This document shows, piece after piece, positions 59,999-64,000 of a stretch of 64,000 nt of DNA; the stretch's first letter is position 1; each line of letters opens with the position of its first letter. The DNA is taken from positions 17,473,001-17,537,000 of the forward strand of contig CM066322.1 of assembly GCA_033807775.1 (NCBI GenBank). The letters run 5' to 3'. This stretch comes from Saussurea involucrata (lineage: Eukaryota; Streptophyta; Magnoliopsida; Asterales; Asteraceae). The position numbers and the translations under genes are program-made. The notes below the pieces were generated by a model that saw only the letters and a list, made by a program, of their open reading frames with translations, made no database searches and was not told where the DNA came from.

Positions 59999-61049
59999 TG
60001 TAACAACCCGCATTTAAAATATCCAAATAACATAAAATTCATAACAAATTTTCACATTAGGTCCCCAAGGTCTGACTAAAGAATGTAAGAAATTCATTAC
60101 AAACTTTTTCAATTAAAATTACAAAACAACTGATCGTCTATTTTATAATCTCAAAACGCATCCCTAACTTCATGATGATAATGTTCACAAAAGCTATCCA
60201 ACAAGTACTCAATCTACTTGTTCTTACTGGAACCATCACCTGGAATACAAAGTTTGGAAAACAGAAAATGAGGGTTAGACCTAAAGGTCTAGTGAGTAAA
60301 TCCCTACATTTGAAAATCATTAAAATTCATTTATATAAAACATTTCTTTATATAAATACACATATATTGCACGTAAATTAATATCTGTCTCATTCTACCT
60401 TATCCCTCCACCAATGGCCAATATCAATTGGTTGCGAACCAATTTATCACACCGGTCCAAAGCCCGGCCACGTATTATATTTTCATATAATACTCGCGTA
60501 ATTATAATATCTCAATATATTATAATCACCCACGTATGACATATTCATACCACATATCAAATATTTGCTATTCACATAACGTATTCCAGTAAAATACTTT
60601 TAAAGTAAAACTCACCTGATTAGTTTAACAGCAAAAGCCTTCCCAAGTTACTATCACGTATGATCACCTTTCACAGAATCTTAATTACTTCAGATTGTTC
60701 CTAGAACCACATCAACAACTTCTTAATTTCTTCTTTCTTCTTTCCTTTAGCCTTTCTCTCGATCTCTCTCTCAACCGAATACACCACACAAACACCCCCT
60801 CACACTTTTGCTATCTGTGTTAAAATGAGACACCTCCTTTACATGAGGTGGAAAAGGCGGTGGTGGGAGAAGGTTTGACAAAATAGCCCAAACAAACCCT
60901 AGGCTTATCTTACTAGACAATAAATACCCCCCCCCCTAACTTTCAAATTATAATTAAACTTATCCCCTTAACTCCTAACTCCATAAAACATTAACATAAA
61001 GACTTATAAAATTCCAAATTTAAATTAAATAAAATACCTGGTTATTACA
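59999..61049 (-). repeat. 3' LTR of second chromovirus
   Basis: 1051 bp, TGTAACAACCCGC to CTGGTTATTACA on the plus strand. It contains the inverted repeat TAGACC-TAAA-GGTCTA (60276-60291) and donor-like sites CAG/GTGAGT (60616/60615) and CAG/GTGATG (60240/60239). No TCCCGGTA array. A run of nine C near 60930-60938. Confidence 0.88.
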
Positions 61050-61062
61050 ACATCTCCCCCTT
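61050..61062 (-). other. Polypurine tract of second chromovirus
   Basis: Minus-strand AAGGGGGAGATGT abutting the 3' LTR, preceded by the AATTCTTTT block shared by all gypsy elements in the window. Confidence 0.8.
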
Positions 61063-61087
61063 AAAAGAATTCCGCCCCGGAATTCAG

Positions 61088-61618
61088 TTAAGAGAACAGA
61101 TGAGGGTATTTGGATCTCATCTCCGACTCTGATTCCCATGTCGCATCCTGACCCCTATGATGTTTCCACTGAACCTTTACCTGCCTGATTTCTTTATTCC
61201 TCAATACTTTAACCTTGTAATCAACTATGGCTTCTGGTTCCTCCACATAATTCAACTTCTCGTCCACTTGAATATCTGGTAGGGAGACTGCTTGATCTGG
61301 TGTTACTAAACATTTCCGAAAATTCGATACATGAAACGCGTTGTGAATTCTGCTTAATTCCAACGGAAGATCCAATCTGTACGCTACTTCACCGATCCTT
61401 TCTGTAATTTCAAATGGTCCAATATACCGCGGACTAAGTTTACCTTGCTTCCCAAAACGTATTACTCCTTTCCAAGGCGAAACTTTCAACATCACAAATT
61501 CCCCAACCTGAAACTCTAACGGTTTCCGACGTCGATCGGCATAGCTTTTCTGTCTGTCTTGTGCTGTTTTCAATCTATCCTGAATCTGGGTAATCTTATC
61601 TGCTGTTAACTGTACTAT
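61088..61618 (-). pseudogene. pol: Integrase C-terminus and chromodomain of second chromovirus
   Basis: Open continuation, in the same frame, of the RNase H-integrase segment after one stop at 61619-61621. It holds the basic DRQKSYADRRRK segment, the GPF motif and a chromodomain-like tail ending YPHLFS. In the paralogous element the codon at the stop position is Glu, so a single substitution accounts for the break. Confidence 0.88.
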
Positions 61619-63007
61619 TTATGGCCCTGCTAATTGCTTCTCCCCCACTTCATTCCAACACAAAGGCGTTCGGCATTTTCTTCCATACAATACCTCAAAC
61701 AGTGCCGCCTGGATGCTAGAATGATAACTGTTGTTGTAGGCGAATTCTATCAAAGGTAGATGTTTATCCCATGATCCCCCAAAATCAACTACACAAGTCC
61801 GAAGCATATCCTCTAAAGTTTGGATTGTTCTTTCACTCTGCCCGTCAGTCTGTGGATGATATGTTGTGCTCAACTTTATCTGCGTTCCCATCTCTTTTTG
61901 AAAGCTTCTCCAGAATCTAGAAGTAAAACGACTATCTCGATCAGAAATAATCGAAATTGGTACTCCATGTCGAGTTACTATTTCATTAATATACAACTTA
62001 GCTAAACGTTCCAAAGAATCAGTTTCTTTTATCGGCAAGAAATGAGCAGACTTCGTCAATCTATCCACAATCACCCAGATAGAATCGAATCCCTTAGAAG
62101 TTCTTGGCAACTTGGTAATGAAATCAGTAGTAATCTGATCCCATTTCCACATTGGTATATCTAGTCGTTGTAACTGACCAAACGGCTTCTGATGCTCAAT
62201 CTTTACTTTCTTGCAGGTAGTACAATCTTCTACATACTTAGCAACACTTCTCTTCATTCCCGGCCACCAATAGAATTGTTTCAAATCTCTGTACATTTTA
62301 TTCGTACCTGGATGAATAGAAAAACGAGATTGATGAGCTTCTAGTAGTACACGATCCCGTAATCCACCCAAACGAGGTACCCAAATTCTGTTTCCTATAC
62401 ACAACAACCCACGGTCATCTTTCCCAAGCAATGCTGATATCCCAACCAACCGTTCAGATTTCAAACTTTCTTCTTGATAAGCATCTATTTGGCATTTCAA
62501 TAATTCGTCAAAAATATTTGGAAGCAGTTCAGCTCGAAGAGATATCGCTTTTATCGTTCCACTCCTTTCTTGACGACTTAGCGCATCTGCCACCATGTTC
62601 GCCTTCCCGGGGTGATAAAGGATTTCACAATCATAATCATTTACCAATTCCAACCACCTTCTTTGCCTTATATTCAGTTCCTTCTGATCGAAAAGATGTT
62701 GGAGACTCTTGTGGTCCGTGAAAATTTGACATTTAGAACCATAAAGATAATGTCTCCAAATCTTCAAGGCAAATACAACTGCTGCTAGTTCCATATCATG
62801 AGTAGGATATTGTCTTTCATGATCCTTCAGTTGACGGGAAGCATAAGCAATCACCTTCCCACGTTGCATGAGTACACATCCCAAACCCAGCTTAGAGGCA
62901 TCACTGTAGACCACAAAATCATCGGAACCTTCGGGCAATGCTAATATCGGCGCGCTGCAGAGTTTCTCCTTTAATATCCTGAAAGCCTTGTTCTGCTTTC
63001 CATTCAA
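61619..63007 (-). pseudogene. pol: RNase H and integrase core of second chromovirus
   Basis: 462 residues numbered from 63007, where the Met is internal. RNase H residues D36, E73, D98, D141. Integrase zinc region H224, H232, C262, C265 and triad D295, D356, E392. All catalytic residues are present. Upstream the homologous reading frame switches to the 62919-63998 segment near 62990. Ends in TAA at 61619-61621. Confidence 0.9.
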
Positions 63008-63998
63008 ACTTTAAATTCTTCCGAGTCAGCTTGGTCAACGGTGTCGCGATTCGAGAAAAGTCTTTTATAAACTTCCGATAGTATCCAGCTAGACCCAGAA
63101 AACTTCGTACTTCGGTTGCCGTCTTTGGCGGTTCCCAATTTTCAATTGCTTCCACTTTTGCTGGATCAACTTGTATACCCTTCTCTGAAACTACATGCCC
63201 CAAAAACTGAACTTCCCGCAACCATAATTCACATTTAGAGAACTTAGCGTACAACTTTTCTTTCTTCAATAATTCCAATATCAAACGAAGATGTTGCGCA
63301 TGATCCTCTTTGGATCGGGAATAAATAAGTATATCATCGATAAACACAATGACAAATTTATCGAGATAAGGCTTACATACCCGATTCATCAAATCCATAA
63401 AAGCGGCTGGAGCATTCGTCAATCCAAAAGGCATTACCAAAAATTCGTAGTGGCCGTATCTTGTGCGAAAAGCAGTCTTTAAAACATCCTTCTCCTTAAC
63501 CTTCAACTGATGGTAGCCAGATCTGAGATCAATCTTGGAGAAGTAACAAGCTCCAACTAATTGATCAAAAAGGTCATCAATTCTTGGGAGTGGATACTTG
63601 TTCTTGATCGTGCGCTTGTTCAGCTCCCGATAATCGATACACATTCTCATTGAACCGTCTTTCTTCTTCACAAATAAAACTGGTGCACCCCATGGCGATG
63701 AGCTGGGTCTGATGAAGCCCTTATCAGATAAATCTTGAAGCTGTGACATCATTTCTTTCATTTCTGGTGGTGCTAATCTGTACGGCGCACGAGCGATGGG
63801 ATTGGCTCCAGGTACCAGGTCTATTCCAAATTCTACTTGCCTAACAGGAGGAAGACTATTCAAGTCTTCAGGAAAAACTTTTGGGTATTCACTAACAATG
63901 GAAATATCTTCCAGCTTACACTTTTCAGGCCTACTATCTATCACATAGGCTAGATAACTAGAGCAACCCTTATTAACACATTTACGGGCTTTTACCAT
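62919..63998 (-). pseudogene. pol: Reverse transcriptase portion of second chromovirus (partial at window edge)
   Basis: 359 residues from an internal Met; the frame presumably continues beyond 64000. RT region about 65-320 with D157 and an intact F-I-D-D box at 219-222, unlike the paralogue at 4206-6899. The true sequence continues to about 62990, after which the frame is lost by a small indel and the last 25 residues or so are out of frame. Confidence 0.9.
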
Positions 63999-64000
63999 AG

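Larger units (their letters stand above)
59999..64000 (-). mobile_element. Second Ty3/gypsy chromovirus, partial (3' part; runs off window)
   Basis: 3' LTR 59999-61049, polypurine tract, integrase with chromodomain, RNase H and RT in minus-strand order. Gag, protease and 5' LTR lie beyond 64000. The interior is clearly related to 2826-6899 but the LTR is a different, shorter family, shared with the fragment 48707-50230. Pol is broken by a frameshift near 62990 and a stop at 61619-61621. The five bases before the LTR (TGTCA, 59994-59998) are the expected target duplication, not checkable here. Confidence 0.92.

Overview
This window is repetitive heterochromatin from a flowering plant. I see no host single-copy gene, rRNA or tRNA gene. 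The plant assignment rests on the retroelement types: Ty3/gypsy chromoviruses with a C-terminal chromodomain, a Ty1/copia element, primer-binding sites matching the 3' end of plant initiator tRNA-Met, and large non-autonomous LTR derivatives. The species cannot be fixed from the sequence alone.

The substrate is an AT-rich tandem satellite with monomers of about 430 or 470 bp. Roughly 63 copies lie in four segments (1-1047, 9623-15867, 23870-28663, about 32738-48361). Length varies in 40-bp steps because each monomer carries a small array of a 40-bp sub-repeat. Parts are organised in higher-order units (859, about 1290, 1721 and 2257 bp).

Four retroelement insertions split or end the array. 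(1) 1048-9622: a complete minus-strand chromovirus with 1.7-kb LTRs and target-site duplication AACTC; its gag-pol is dead (frameshift, ochre stop, RT active-site Asp to His, one lost zinc-knuckle Cys). (2) 15868-23869: a complete minus-strand element with 1.8-kb LTRs and duplication GAAGT whose 4.36-kb interior has no coding capacity (LARD-like). (3) 28664-about 32737: a truncated relative of (2) with one LTR and half of the conserved non-coding interior. (4) From 48362 on: a plus-strand relative whose 5' LTR is split by an LTR fragment of another family. Its leader is split by a young Ty1/copia element (51212-58863, duplication CACCT, LTRs differing at two positions, intact gag and pol frames), and its interior is cut at 59999 by a second minus-strand chromovirus that runs off the right edge.

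Across the related LTRs three small sequence elements persist while the rest diverges: a TAGACC-N4-GGTCTA inverted repeat, splice-donor-like sites (CAG/GTGAGT and CAG/GTAAGC types), and in several families arrays of a TCCCGGTA motif. In the two elements that keep a gag start, a strong splice-acceptor-like sequence lies 9-10 nt upstream of the gag ATG. I infer that these elements may splice their long leader, removing the primer-binding site from the gag-pol mRNA. The copia element has its own oddities: four copies of a perfect 12-bp palindrome in each LTR, spaced by 22 and 100 bp, and a 367-bp structured, stop-containing interval between gag and pol.
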